From NCBI GenBank assembly GCA_903772945.1, contig CAICTM010000015.1:124001-188000 (forward strand): a DNA stretch of 64,000 nucleotides, read 5' to 3'. A model generated the notes under the pieces. That model did no database searches. It was not told where the DNA came from and saw only the letters and a program-made list of their open reading frames with translations. The stretch comes from Seminavis robusta (taxonomy: Eukaryota; Bacillariophyta; Bacillariophyceae; Naviculales; Naviculaceae). Both the position numbers and the translations under genes were made by a program. Below are positions 45,278 through 58,988 of this stretch, piece by piece. The first letter of the stretch is position 1. Every line of letters begins with the position of its first letter.

Positions 45278-48200
45278 ATGATGCCGACTCCGCGAAAGTC
45301 GACGCCTAGTAGGAAGCAACCAATGTCGCCGCGGCGGCGGTCGCTTCGAACTCCTCCTAGAAAAACTCCAGTAAAGTCCCCAATGAAGAACAACAGTAGT
45401 AGTAGCGATGGGAAGGAAGAAGGCATTACAGGTGAGAATGACAGGTGATTCGTCCATCATAGCAAGACGAAAGGAGCTTTTCCGTCGATCATTTTCTCTT
45501 CTTCTCTCACAATCTCTCTCTGCCGGTACAAACAGTGGCCGTCCGTATGCGTCCATTGAATCAGAATGAAGGGAACCACCAGCGAGTTTGGAAGGTTCTT
45601 CCCAAATACAGCTCTGTAGCACAGACAACAAAGAATGGTCAACCACTTCCGGATCGTGTTACTGGGCGAACATTCTTCACATTCGACAAAACCTTCAACG
45701 AGACCGTTTCGACGGCGGAGGTCTACGACAATGTGGCAAAGGACATTGTGACATCTGTCGTTTCCGGCTTGAACGGAACTATTTTTGCATACGGTCAAAC
45801 ATCCAGTGGAAAGACGTACACTATGCAGGGATCTGGAAGCATCAAAGAAGGCTCCTGTGGTGCTGGCGGGGTCGTTCACATGGCCGCCAATGACATTTTC
45901 AAGAACATTAGCCAAGCGCAAGACAGAATCTTTTTGGTTCGAGCCAGCTTCCTTGAGATTTACAATGAGGAAGTTCGTGACTTGCTTTCCCCCAACAGCC
46001 CAACATTGCAAGTCCGAGAAGACCCTCGTCGAGGAGTTTTCGTGCAGTCCAAAGAGGAAATTGTAACCAACTTTGACGCTCTTCTCGGTATCCTCTTCCA
46101 AGGCGAAAGCAACCGTGCCTTTGCTTCCACCGCCATGAACGAGAGATCATCCCGTAGTCACACAATCTTCCGCATCACCATTGAGAGCCGCAAAAAGGGA
46201 GTTCCTGTAGCCCAAGATGACAGCGACGAGGAAAGCACCAAAGAAAATGTGGTGCCGGACGACGATGGGGCCGTCCTCATATCCACGCTCAACCTTGTCG
46301 ACTTGGCCGGATCAGAGAGTGTACGCCACACGGGTGCTACTGGAGAGCGCCAAAAGGAAGGTGGAATGATCAATACAAGGTGAGAATGATTCGTCAGCAA
46401 TTGCTGTCCTGCTAGCTTGTGCTTGCCGATAGCACGCTAACCAACCACACCTTTTTCTCCTTTCCATTCTTCAGTTTGTTGACACTTTCACGAGTCATCG
46501 TGGCGCTCGGAGCAACAAACCAAACTCATATCAACTTTCGAGACTCAAAACTTACTCGAATCCTGCAGCCGTCGTTGTCGGGAAATGCTCGAATGGCTGT
46601 GATTTGCTGTGCGACTCCATCGGAACTCTATTTGGAAGAGACTCGATCTACGTTGCTTTTCGCACAACGAGCCAAGTTGGTGAAAACAAGGGCACAAGTA
46701 AACGAAGTGCTGGACGACCGATCAATCATCCGACGTCTGCAACGCGAACTCGCAGAGGCCCGTCGGCAAGTTCCTGGGTCGGCGGCACAAGACAAACAGC
46801 TGAAAGCTCTCGAACTCCGAGCAGACCAGGCAGGAAATGCAGCCAAAGTAGCCGAAGACAAACTCATCCGCCTGAAAACGTCTATCTTGAATAGTGGTGT
46901 CCTCTTTGGCACTGTGCCTCAAGCTCGTGCAACAGTAGCTGGCTCAAAGCTGTCACGAGCATCTCACGTCAAGAATCCCGATGCTGCGGCCAAGAAGGGG
47001 AAACGCCGCTACTCCGAAGGAACTCTAGAGTTGGAACGGTCAGTATTGACGCCAAAGCGAGGCACGGCAAACGCCAATCCTCAAACATCCACAAAGAAGA
47101 AAACAGATCAAACTCCAGAGTCGGAACTGGAGCTTCTACGCGAAGCATTGGCAGCCAAAAACAAGCTTTTAAAGGAAGCAAGCAACGAGTTGGCGCAGTC
47201 GAGAGACGAGTTGACGCAGTCGAGAGACGAATTGGCGCAGTCGAGAGACGAATTGGCGCAGTCGAAGGAATCCATCAGTGCTAGAGACACCGTGATTTTT
47301 ACCTTGACGAAAGCGCAAGACGAGTTAACGCGGTCGGAAGAAACCATCCGTGCAAAAGATACGGAGATCGCTGCTCTGAAAGAAATCCAAAGCGCTCACA
47401 ACGGCGCATGCACTCAAATCCAGCTCTTGACAACTGCCCACGAGGACGCATTGGCCAAGCTGCAGGCACTGGAACAGGAAGCTGCCAACAAGCACACTGA
47501 ATTGGCATGTATCAACGCCGAACTAGAACGTTCCAAGGCTACTTGCAATGCTCTCTCTGAGTCATATGAAGAATTGGTGTCCGAAAAAGAATCTACGAAG
47601 CAAAAGCTCTTGGCTGAGAAGTCAGAAGTTGATACTGCTCTTCAGACGCTTCAAGCAACGCATGAAGGCTTGGAATCAGCGCACAAAGCAACCCTGGACA
47701 AGCTGCAGGAACAGACCAAGCAAACTGCAGACAAGGAGACGGAATTGTCCAACATTCAAATGGAACTTGAGCGATCCGAGGCCACATCCAAGTCACTATC
47801 TGAGTCATATGAAGGATTGGTGTCAGAGCATGAGTCCATGAAACAGAAGCTCCTGTCCGAAAAAGCAGAACTGAATACTGCACTCCAAACTCTTCAAGGA
47901 GACCACGCAACTCAGGTGTCCCAGCATTCACAGATGCTTGGTGGACTGCAAGCAGAACGCAACAATCTCCTTGCTACGGTGACTGAAAAGGGGAACGAGA
48001 ATACGACTCTCTTGGCTGAATTGGAACGCTCGCGTTTCGAAACCAAGGCGGGCATCGAGAGAATTGCCTTGCTTGAGTCCCAGCTCTGTGAGCGCGATGC
48101 AGAAAATGGCGTTTTGTCCTACCAGCTCGAGGAGCAGAAGCACGAATACCAGATTCAAAACCAAGAGAAACAACAACTCGAAGCATCGTTGCGCTGTGAG

Positions 48201-51200
48201 CTTCGAACTTTGGAGGAATCTAAACAATCGTTTCAGAGCGAGAACTCGAAGCTCAAAATGCAATTGGCAGCTTCGCAAAGTGAAATTCAAGGTCTGTCCG
48301 CACGAGTCGAAGATATGGCAACTGAAGTTGCAGTTTCCTCGGAACGAGCCGCCCATTTTGAAACTCTTTTGGCTAAACAATCATCCGACCACAAAGTCTC
48401 GACCGAAGCTTCAGATGTAGTCAAAATGGAGCTTCGATGTGCCGAACAATCCGTCTCACTCCTACAGTCATCCCTGGAGGCAAGAGACGCCGAGATCGCA
48501 TCTCTTTCCAAGTACTTGGAGGACGTATTGGTCCATGCAACTCACCGACAGGAGAATCTTGTTGCGGCCAAAGCCAGCAACGACGAGGCCATTCAGCAAT
48601 CAGACCGTTTGAGCTTGGCAGTAGCGGATATGAAATCCCAACAGGCAGAAATCAACAACGACTATGTCAAATTGCTTTTGCACATTCAAAATTTGGAAAA
48701 GGAGAGAGATGGCATTTTACAACTTGTCGAAGAAAGCTCGCAAAACTTCAAAAGTGCCCACGAGTCCTTTGAAGCGGAGAAGAAGTCTTTGGAGGAACTG
48801 CTCAGAGAATCTGCTGACGACAAGACTCTTCTGGTGTCCTATCTGGAACAATGTGAGACGTCTCTCCAGTCACTGCGCGCTGAAGCGAGCCTGAAAGAGG
48901 AACAAACAAAGCGCCAATTAGCCACGCTCAATGAGCAACTCGATCAGACGACAACAGACAGGCATAAACTGACCAGCGAACTCTCGACTTTGAAGGAGGA
49001 GCTGGAGACAACGATATCAGCTCGAAAAGAATCCGACGACAAGGTTTTGCATCTGACCAGCGAGTGTCAAGCTGCCAAGGATATGAGTAAGTCCTTGTCC
49101 ACCACGGTCGAGCAAGCTCGGGATAGAATTGCAACTTTGGAACTCGATGTTGAAAACGCGACTTTGGGTCGAGAGGCGCAGTTCGCAGCCGTGACCACCC
49201 AATTTGACGCTGCATGCCAATCTCTTCAGAAAATGGAGGAAGCCACAACCGCCTGCCGCGACAAACAGGAACAGCTTTCTCGTGAGATATCATCTCTCGC
49301 TTCAGAGAAGACTGCTCTCGAGAGTGAACACAGCTCGGCTCTGGAGGAGATCCACAATCTTTGTGCAAGGATCACGGAGCTTGAACTCTCAGTCGAGAAA
49401 AGCAGAAAGTGTTTGCGGGAAGCCGAGGATGAAACCACTGTTCTCAAGTCCGACAAAGAAGAGCTGGAGGAGAACCTCCGGGAGGCGCTCTCGGAAAAGA
49501 CTAGTCTGGAAATTGAATTGGAAGCTGCCGTGACGGAGCTGGAGGCCATGGGAGCAAGAATCTCGGAGCTCGAAGCAGTAAATGAGGAGAGTGCTACTAG
49601 TTTGTCGCGGGATTTGGAAGATTTGCAAAGCACCAAAAAGGCACTTGAAAAGTCACTGGAAGAGAAGTCTTTGCAGTTGGTGGCATTGGAGAGCGACCTT
49701 GTCACCGCCGAGAAGATCAATGCCGAGCTAGATTCGAAGGTCAAGGTTGCCCAGCAAGAGCTGTCCATTGTTAGCCAGTCTCGCGAAGAGGCCATGTCAG
49801 CTGTAGCTAGTCTCCAGGAAAAGCTCGAATGTCAAGACAAAGCGATTGAAAGCCTCTCGAGCTCCAAGGCCCGGCTCGAATCGCAAGTGGAAGCAGACGT
49901 CAGTGCGTTGCAGAATCATGGTTCGAAGATCGCAGAGCTGCAGGAAGCCCTCAACAAGAATGCCGTCATGCTCGAGGGGCAATCGAAAAGCCTCGAAGCG
50001 ATTAGAAGCGAGAAGGATGCACTCACGACAATGCGCGATACCCTCGTTAGCGATCTCGAAACAGCAAAAGGCCGTGCTGAAGTTCTCGAAGGCAAGCTAG
50101 ACGATGAGAAGCGAACCTCCTCTCAGATTGCATCAATGCGAGATGCGCTTGCTGCTGAACTGGAGACAGCCAAGGCTCGTGGTGATCTCCTGGAGAACGA
50201 GTTGTCACAGGCAAAACAATCGATTGAAAATGAAACATCCCAAGTCAAGGAGGACTTGGCGAATGCCGCGGCTCGGGCTGATCTTCTGGAGAATGAGCTG
50301 TCACAGGCAATAAAAGCGATTGAAAATGAAACCTCTCTGAAGAACCAGTTCGAGGAGGACTTGGCGAATGCTACGGCTCGGGCTGGTGCCCTGGAGAACG
50401 AGCTGTCACAGGCAAAAACCTCGATTGAAAAGCAAGTCCTTCAGCAAAATAAACAAATGGAAGACTTGGCAAAGGCGCAAGAAGCTAAGGAGAGCGAAAC
50501 GAAGGCCCTAGAGGATCTCCGTGTGGCACACTCCAAAGCAATGGAATCTCTGGAGCAGGCGGAGACGGAGAGGGCCTCTCTTGCCGCTCAAGTCGAAGAT
50601 ATTACCACGAGGATGGAAAGCATGACGACTATCGTTCAGGAGCTTGAAGCTACAGGTGCGGAAAGTACCAGCACACTGTCGGCTACGGTGGAGCAACTCC
50701 AGGCTGAAAAGAATCAGCTTACGGAGCTAGTCGATAGCCTAAGCGCTGACAAGTCTCGCCTCGAGAATGAGCTCAAGGAAAGTGCCGCAAGAATCGAAAA
50801 CATGTCAGCAACCACTCTGGAACTCACGAGAGCAGTCGAAGAAGGCGAACTTCAAATCGAAACAGCCACAAACAGACTGCAACTAGTGCAAACGGAGAGG
50901 GAGAACGCCATGCAAACCTTGGAGCAACTCACCGGTGAGAAGAACTCGCTCGTGACCGCATTGGAGCATGGAGCGTCGAAGATGGAGGAGCTGACCTCGA
51001 CAGCCGCAAAACTTTCCTCTGAAGTCAACGCTAGCGAAACGAAGATCAAGGATCTTGAGACGCAGGTTTCAACGGTACAATCAGAAGTGACCACGCTGCA
51101 ACGTAGCCTACGAGAATCAGAGGATCGAAACGCTGAGCTCGAGAAGAAAACGGCAAAGTCAGTAGAAGAATCCACACAGGACCTGCAGAATCTTCAAGAG

Positions 51201-54200
51201 GAATTGGCCAAGAGTCGTGAAACCAATGCCGAGGCCCTGTCTCAGCTTGACAATACTATGAGAGAACTTGAAAAGGCATGCCACGGAAGAGACGAGGCGG
51301 TCGCTGCCATTGACGAAATCCAGAAGAAGCACAACGGGCTTCAGGTCACTATGAATGAGGTGAAATGCAGCAAGGTCGCACTGGAGGCGGCGAACGGAAG
51401 TGCCACCGCGGAGATAGAGCTCCTCGCTTCCAAAATCCGCGAACTGGAACATTCCTTGTCAGAAAATGAAAAGTCCTTGTCAGAAAAGGTGGCATCTTTT
51501 GATGCGATCAAGGTCGAAAAGGAAGACCTGCGAGCAAGTCTTGCGTTTTCCCAGTTTGAGCTGACCAAAGCAGTCTCCTCCAGAGAAAGCCTCGAAGAAA
51601 AATGTCAAGCAGTTGACATGCGGTTGAGTGACGCAGTGTCTTCCTATGAGTCCCTTGAACAGCAACATCAAAACACAAAGGAGGAACTCCACGCTGTCCA
51701 CTTGGAACTCTTTCAAGAAAAAACCGCCACAACATTGACAATCACGAAGCTCGAGCACGAAATCAAGGTCGCGAATGACAAACTCGCTTCTCTTTCCGGC
51801 GGGATTGAAACGCTCGAGGGAGAAAAGAGTGATATTGGATCTCGGTTGGATCAGACCTTAGAAGACCTGAGGAAAGCTGTCGAAGCAAGAGACTCTTACG
51901 ATACTAAACTGAAGGACGCAGAGGAGGAAGCATCGAGGCAGGAAAATCTGATCCGGGAGGCTCGTCATGCCGCTCTAGCCCTTGAAGACGAATTGGCGGA
52001 AAAGGAGAAGGAATTGGCAAATGCCAACCACAAACTCAGTCAATGCGAAGAAGAAATCCAGCTTCTCATTGAGGAATCGCACTCATCCAGCACCAGCAAT
52101 ACCGAAATCCCACAAGAGTTTCTCGAAAAGCATGACAAACTCGAAAAGGACTATTCACAGACCCTTGAGCAACTCGAAAAGGAGCGACAAACCCATGGCG
52201 AGGAGCAACGATTACTACTCCGCGAAGGAGAGAAACAAATTAAGAGTCTCCAAGACGAAACCAAGGAGCTCACGAAGGCAAAGACAGAAGCTGAACGCAT
52301 GGCATACGCAGCACGTGAGGCGAACGAACAGTATCGCGAACAGGAAAGACTTGCCGCGAAAAATATCAACAAGCTCAGCACTGAAGTATCCTCTCTCAAA
52401 GCCGTGATCCAGAAAGGAAAGGAGAAACTCCAAGAAACTGAACAGAAGCTTCACGATACTCGAAAGAAACTCACTGAATCCGAGGCAGCTTCTTCCGCTG
52501 CGCTGCAAGCGAACAGTCAATATCGCAACCATGCCGCGCGCTTCCAGAATGAAGCATCCCAGCAGCAAGAGACAATCGCACAGCTGGAGTCCGAGCTGCA
52601 AGACGTCAAGAACACGTTCAAGGAGCAACATGATATCGCCAGCAAGGAAAGTTCCCGACTGGCTTCCCGTGTCAATGCTTTGTCAGCCGAGCTGACGGCT
52701 GCCAAACAGACTGTCTTGGATTTGAAAGAAACAGAAAGCAACCTCTCCGCCGCAGTGGAAGCCAAGACGATCGAGTCGGAAAAGCTCCGGAAACAAGTGA
52801 AGAAAATGGAACCCCATTGCTTAACCAAGCCGCAGATAAGAAGTCTGGGCAAGTTGAAGGTACGAGCGAGAGCGACACAGAGAGGAAAACCGTCTTAATC
52901 AATGGGTCTCCTAAACACACAACGTTTCTTTTCTGTCTTGTTTTGTTTCTTGAATGCAGGAACGGGCGAATGAGCTTGAGATACAAAACGAGAAGCTCGA
53001 ACAGGAAATCAAGTCTCTGAAGGCTGCCTTGGCTGCCATGGAAGGAGAGTCCTCCGATAGCGCAGCTGTGTTGCTCAAGGAGTATGAGCACAAGATTGCC
53101 AAACTGAAGGCAAGCCTGGAAAAAGCTCGATCCAGTTCCAGTTTGTCTGATGAGAAAGAACGCCAATACCAAGCGGCATTACAAAAAGCATCCAAAGACA
53201 TGAAAGCATATCGATCTGAAATCAACACCTTGCAGTCACAGCTTGCGGATGCAAGCCAATCAGCCGACAGTTCCACTTCAGCTGTTGAGCACCAGAAGAC
53301 CAACTTTGACAATGAAGCTCTCAAGACCAAGCTTGGAAAGTATGTAAAGACTTGCCAAATGTACTTGGACGAAAAAGAAGAGATGGCAAGAATGATCTCA
53401 TCAACGTTTGAGAACATCACGTGTAAAGGTGATGACGTCCTGGATGCTGTTGGTGCACTTTGCGATGAAAACATTTCGCTGAAGGCACAATTCCAAAGCC
53501 AACAAGCTCAGCATTACGACAAAGAAAAGCTTCGTGCCACTCTTTCAAGATCACTTTCACGAAACGTGACTGATGATGAGATTGCCCCATGCATCGAATC
53601 GGTTTTGAAGAAGCACACAAAACTGCTCCAACAGGTGAGAACCTATATATGTAATGTGTCCGGCCCATCACACACCATCATGATGTCAGCATGCCCCTCT
53701 CACTTATCAGTTTTCCTGCATCCTCCAGGAGGAGAGTCTAAAGTTGAGAGTCAAAGAGTTGACGGATTCATTGGCCTCCAATGAGAAAGAGCTGGAAGAG
53801 GCCAAGCAAAAGTCGATTGAATCTCGTGACGCTAAGGTAGCCAAGCTACAACAGGAGAACCTGCAGGTAAGCCAACATGTTACTTGCATCTATTGTGGGT
53901 CGACCTGGCTTCCGGCTCACAGCCACCATTTTGTTAACTCAATGTGATCTTCTGCTGCAGCTCATGAGGATGCGCAAAGAAACTGGTGTACAACTGAAAG
54001 CACTGCGTGAGGAGAATAGCAAGTTGCGCAATCTAGCTCTCAAGGAGTCCCCCACAAATGCCGCAGTATCAGCTTCCTTTCTGCCCTCCCAGATGAACTT
54101 CCAAGATAATGCACCTCCAAATCCTCCTGTTCTGAAGCCATCCACCTCGACCACCTTTGAGGCATCGGTGGCAGTTGATTCCTTGTCCTCTGAAAGAAAG

Positions 54201-54488
54201 CATAATGTCTCAGCATCGTCCTCTTTTGACGATTCATACAAGTCTTCGGATTCATTCAAGTCGGCAGGCTTGACCGAGGCGACTTCCTTTGACACTGAGT
54301 CATCAAACAGCAGCAGAAAGAGATCCTCCACCCAGATTGACAATGGCAGCACTCCAAAAGAGAAGAAGTCGAAATTGCCTTCCCTTCTTCCATCGACCAA
54401 AAAGAAAAAGGTGCCTCCTACAGCTCCTGGTCTTGGTGAACCCGGCCTTTCAGGAGAGGATTCCAAGCCCGAATGTAATCAGAGTTGA
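45278..54488 (+). CDS. Giant N-terminal-motor kinesin, CENP-E/kinesin-7-like
   Basis: Six exons: 45278-45431, 45536-46379, 46475-52859, 52960-53634, 53729-53866 and 53961-54488, giving 2,907 aa with consistent phases. Plus-end-directed microtubule motor. A basic Ser/Pro-rich head (TPRKSTPSRKQPMSPRRR) precedes the motor (about 52-410): VAVRMRPLNQNE, P-loop GQTSSGKTYTM (about 140), switch I NERSSRSHTIF, switch II LVDLAGSE and neck-proximal FAQRAKLVKTRAQVNEV. About 2,000 residues of coiled coil follow, with tandem SRDEL[TA]Q heptads near 47200-47270 and long ELSQA/ALENELSQAK-like repeats around 50150-50420. Length and layout fit CENP-E, which links kinetochores to microtubules. The tail is Ser-rich then basic (KEKKSKLPSLLPSTKKKK). 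The last 18 residues of exon 3 (MEPHCLTKPQ...) are not heptad-like, and a second frame is open there; that junction is the weakest. Confidence 0.92.
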
Positions 54489-54990
54489 TTGAGCAGTTTC
54501 TCGATTTATACCTGAGCCTAGCTATAGTAGTTTATTGTACTGTATTTTAGTGCAACCAATGCTTGCCCCCTTCCTTTCTTCGATTCACAGTGACTTGATG
54601 ACTTTGGCTGTCACTCCTAACTTTGGGGCGCAACTACATGTAGTCAGAACATTTGATGTACGATGTAGGGCTTGCTGGCTGCTGTGGAACGGTAGCTGAA
54701 AACGGAGCGACGACGCCTGGCACACGATCAACCGAGCGATGCGCCTGCGAATCCCGGCCTGATGAGGCTTCGATGAACGCCACAAATACACACCTGCCTC
54801 GTTATCTCTTTAGTAGATGATAACGTCGTGCACGATCAGATCATTGGCATCGTCTTCTGCAAGGCGTCCTCGACATAGACACAATCAGAATACATCCTTA
54901 TTAGATTTATTGTTTATGTATGCAGCAGCAACGTCGCGTCTGCCTGATGAAAGTAGGGCACATTCCAATCCCTCGAAGTCTGGCCCCCGC
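54489..54990. other. Convergent intergenic region
   Basis: About 500 bp between the stops of the kinesin gene and the receptor cyclase gene. Nothing beyond AT-rich 3' sequence is recognised. Confidence 0.5.
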
Positions 54991-57900
54991 CTAAACGTCA
55001 ATTGATGATGATGAGTGATCCTTCAATGTGGATGTAACTGAGGTGTGATCCTTGAAAGTGACTTTGCTAGCCCTCAGCGGTTGTTCCGGACGCTCACTCA
55101 ACTCTGTTCCATCCCGCGGCTCAACCCAGAAGGTACGCATCTCCCCTTTGCCCTTGACTGCAATCACACCACGTTCCAAAACCCGAAAGTCAGAGTGATC
55201 CTTGGAAAGAAGCCGATGTGTGCTTTCAGAACAAAGGATTCTGCCTGGCTTTGAGTTACTTTCCATGCGAGAACTGGTATTGACGGTGTCTCCAATCAAA
55301 CTATAGCGGCGGTTCTGCAAAAACAAAGGAAGGGACAGGTCAGAAAGAGCGTGCTCAAGATTCCCCTTTTAAAAGCTGCTTCCCATCCCAACCTTACCCT
55401 TGTGCCAACAACATGTGTCACCACGGGCCCACTGTGGAAGCCCATTCTGAGCTGAACGAATCCAGCAGATGGGTTATCAACATCGATTGGGACAGTTGAT
55501 GCCACGCGCATAGCCTCAATAGCAAACTTTGCGGCGAGGCTTGCATGGTCGGGCTGCGGCTTGACTAGATTTGTGACTGTCATGTATGCATCTCCAATTG
55601 TTTCGACTGCAGGAAAACAGGGCAAAGTGAGACAGTTGGTTTTGAGTTTGAACTCCATGTTTTGTAGATTTTCACTTCCAGTCCATACCTTTGAAAATGT
55701 CAAGACGTTCACACAAGCTGTCGAATGCATTGTACAAACGATCGAGGAGATCCGATACCTTGGTAGCAGGCATACTGCTGGACATGTCCGTGTATCCTAC
55801 AATGTCGGAGAAGACGATTGTGACCTCCTCATGCGTTTCAGGCTCAACCTTGCGGCCTTCTTTGAGCGCTTGTGCAATGTGTGGAGGGAAGATGTCCTCC
55901 AACAGTATATCTGTACGAGCTGAATCGGTTTTCCTCTTCTGAGCTGATGCTTCATCAAATGTCTTCATGTTTGCAGCATCAAGCGTGCGGAAGCTGATAT
56001 CCAATTCCGTAGCAGTTGGACGGTGGGATGGGTCTTCTCTCAGGCATGCCTTCATCAGGTTGGTAACCTCTGAAGGACAATTCTTGGGCACATGAGGACG
56101 CTTGCTTGTCTTCTTGTCAGCAACCTGGCGCAGGACTTGGTCGTATTCCTCACCAGCATAAGGATCTTGTCTACTAAAGACTTCAAAGATTACAATACCC
56201 ATTGCATAGATGTCCTGAAATGAAGATGAATCAAAGTGTGAGTACAGAGGATGTTGGAATCACTGGATTGCAGTTCATTCCTTCGTTTGCTTACGGTTTC
56301 CTTGTTGTTGGTCGTTTCACGGCGAAGAAGTTCTGGGGCCATCCAGTATGGTGTGCCGCGGACTTTATCTTTGCTCAAGGCGCTCTTTCTAGTTGACAAG
56401 CCAAAGTCGGCGACCTTGGCTTTGAACTTAGAGTCAACGAGGATATTGTGCGACTTGAGATCCCCATGGAGGATCAATGGGTCGGAAGAGTGCAGGAAAC
56501 GGATGCCGCTGACCACATCCTGCAGCATTCCCAAGAGCACTTCTCCTTCCAGCTCAATGCATTCATTGTGCAACAGGTCATACAAGGAACCAAAGTGCAT
56601 GTATTCCATGATCATCATAGGCTCAGTCCCAGAAGACAGAACCGCTCCCATCACTGTGGTGATAGATGGATGACGGAGCTTTGAAAGCAAACGCATCTCC
56701 TTGACAAATTCGTCTTTCATTTTGGCAGCCTTTACCGTCCTCCCAAAGACACCGTTGCTCTTGAGAGTGGCAGAAGAGGTGCTTTCAAACCCAGAGCCCT
56801 TGCTCATCTTGCCAGGGCCAGCCAAAGACACGTTGCTATCCCGGAACTGACCAGACCCATTGCTCTTGGAAACAAACTGACCTGACTCGAGATCTACTGG
56901 GCTGCCCAATACACTGCTCGACCTGAATCGATGTTCTGACCCGACATCTACTGTGCTCCCCAATAAACTGCTTGACCTGCCTCGGGGTTCTTTTGTGGGC
57001 GGCAATGCTCTCTTGCATGCAACACGAGTTCCCCTGAATTCAGCCAACACAACCAATCCAAACGTCCCACGCCCAAGGATCTGGGGGGGATCATCAAAGT
57101 GAATCTCCGATGGGTCCACTTTCCAAACACTGTCCGCTTTGGCTCTGTGATGGCGGACATACAACCAAACTGCCAACAAGAATATCACCAACACTGGAAC
57201 CACAATGCAGGGGACCAAGATTGCGAGGGGTGTACACTTGTTGAACAAATCCACTGTGCCACTCTTGCACACACACTCCCCGTAGTCATCTGGTACCTGA
57301 TTGGCATCTCCTGTATCAGCCACGCAATCTCGTTTGAGTACAACGATGCGGAATGGGCTCTCGGGGATCTCCTCATCGTCAATACGAATCTTGATGGTCT
57401 TCTGCCCTGCCGTCATCCGAGAAGCAACGAGATCAACATTGAAGTCATACGTCCCATCAAAGTGCTCCACCTTGACAAAGGAGAATGGCTCCTCCGTTTC
57501 ATCTTCTAGCAAAAAGACCCCGCTCATGGTGGCGTTGCTTCGTTTCTTGTTATCAATGGCTCGAAAGGAGAGTCTATGTTCTTGGTGGATTCGACCACAA
57601 AGAGCAAACTTGGAACATCCGTTGCCACTCCCACTGGCGGTGGTACGGTTGTCCTCTTTGTCATCTTCGTAGACAGGGAAGAAATCCACTTCAAAGGCCT
57701 TGACACAGGGGTTGCAGATACAGTCTCGGTCAAAGCACTCCAATCCAGAAGCATTGCACTCTTGTTGGATCTCCAGACTGGATCTTGCAAAATGCCCTGG
57801 AGGGCAAGTGACAGCATCCACAATGTTGCTCATTCGGACACATTCTGGCTTTGCTGGATTCTCCTTGTTCAGGAACCCTGTCATTTCTTGAATATCCCGT

Positions 57901-58988
57901 ACTCGAAAGTTGTTACGGGGCTTGTCAAAGGTGACCATCCTACCATTCATGGCTTCATACGCATCCAGCGCCAACTGCGGCGTGGTGTCACAGTTCTTGA
58001 TTGAACCAGGAGGAAGTTCTCGGAAGCAGTCTTCCAGACAGGCAGTGTTGTTCTCGAAACACCCCCTAGCTTCACGGCACTCAATCAAAGAGGGTGCCAC
58101 CGCAGCATAGTCACCAAGGTCCATAAACTCTTGTTGGATCTTTACTTGGACAGGAGTGGGGACATGGGGAAATGCCGCAAACTGATAGGCCGGTACAAGT
58201 TCAGAGGTGTGTGCAAAGGGGAAATCTTTTTCCTCTCCATCACTGGTGACAATGGTGGTTTGACGTGGGCTGAGAATCTTGACTTTGGAGCGGGCACTGG
58301 TTCCATCATCGGTCATGAAGTAATCCAAGGTAGCAGTGGCACCACAAGCCACATCTACCTTGCCCTCCAAGAGAGCTTCAAGGGCACTGTTGGAGTTCTT
58401 GAAGTAGACGACCTGCTGTGGATCTTGAAGATGATGGATTCCATGCTTAAGCAGAACTCCGTAGCACAGATGAGTGGCAAGGTTTGTGATCTGGTTGGTT
58501 CCGACTTTGCGGCCCTTGATGTCATCGAGCGTTTGAATGTCTGTTCTGTTTTTGAGGGTGTACAAGACGGCTCCGATTTGAGTTGCTTTGATGAGCTCCC
58601 CATCAAACTCTTGCTTTGCACTGACCATGGAGACGAGCGGCACAGCTTGGACTTCAGACTCCACGCACGAGACAACATACGCGTTTTGGAAGATAAAGTC
58701 AAAACCCAGGGCTGGAGCCTCATCCGCAGGTGTCTTCAAGTATTTGTTGGCACTTGTATGGGCAAAGGAAACGGGAGGATCAAACTGGTGGCCAATCCTT
58801 GCGGTCAGGTAGTCCGCCAAGCCAGAGGTCCAACCGACCCCTCCCATAAGATACTCGATAGTAGTCTCGTTGCCAACAACTTGGAGATTGGGCTTGGGGA
58901 CCTGGCATGTGGATTCATTCTGGGCCAGGGTCGGGGCAGCAATGAAGAGAGAAGTCAGAGGGAGGAAGAGGAGGTGTTTCATCATCAT
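54991..58988 (-). CDS. Receptor with PhnD-like binding ectodomain, filamin-like domain, protein kinase and guanylate cyclase
   Basis: Four exons: 58988-56295, 56214-55689, 55606-55398 and 55314-54991, giving 1,250 aa. Signal peptide [20 protein letters not shown]. Residues about 30-330 look like a PhnD-type (phosphate/phosphonate) periplasmic-binding protein: [54 protein letters not shown] Cys-rich stretch follows. Residues about 490-555 fit a filamin repeat ([12 protein letters not shown], then [15 protein letters not shown]). Span [20 protein letters not shown], about 588-608. Kinase about 630-960 keeps Gly loop LGRGTFG, VACK lysine, [13 protein letters not shown] and GTPYWMAPE, so it may be active. 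Class III cyclase about 1020-1205: metal Asp residues in [10 protein letters not shown] and VETIGDAYM; the Glu there favours GTP; a Ser in [10 protein letters not shown] replaces the usual Cys. It probably makes cGMP on ligand binding. Confidence 0.9.
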
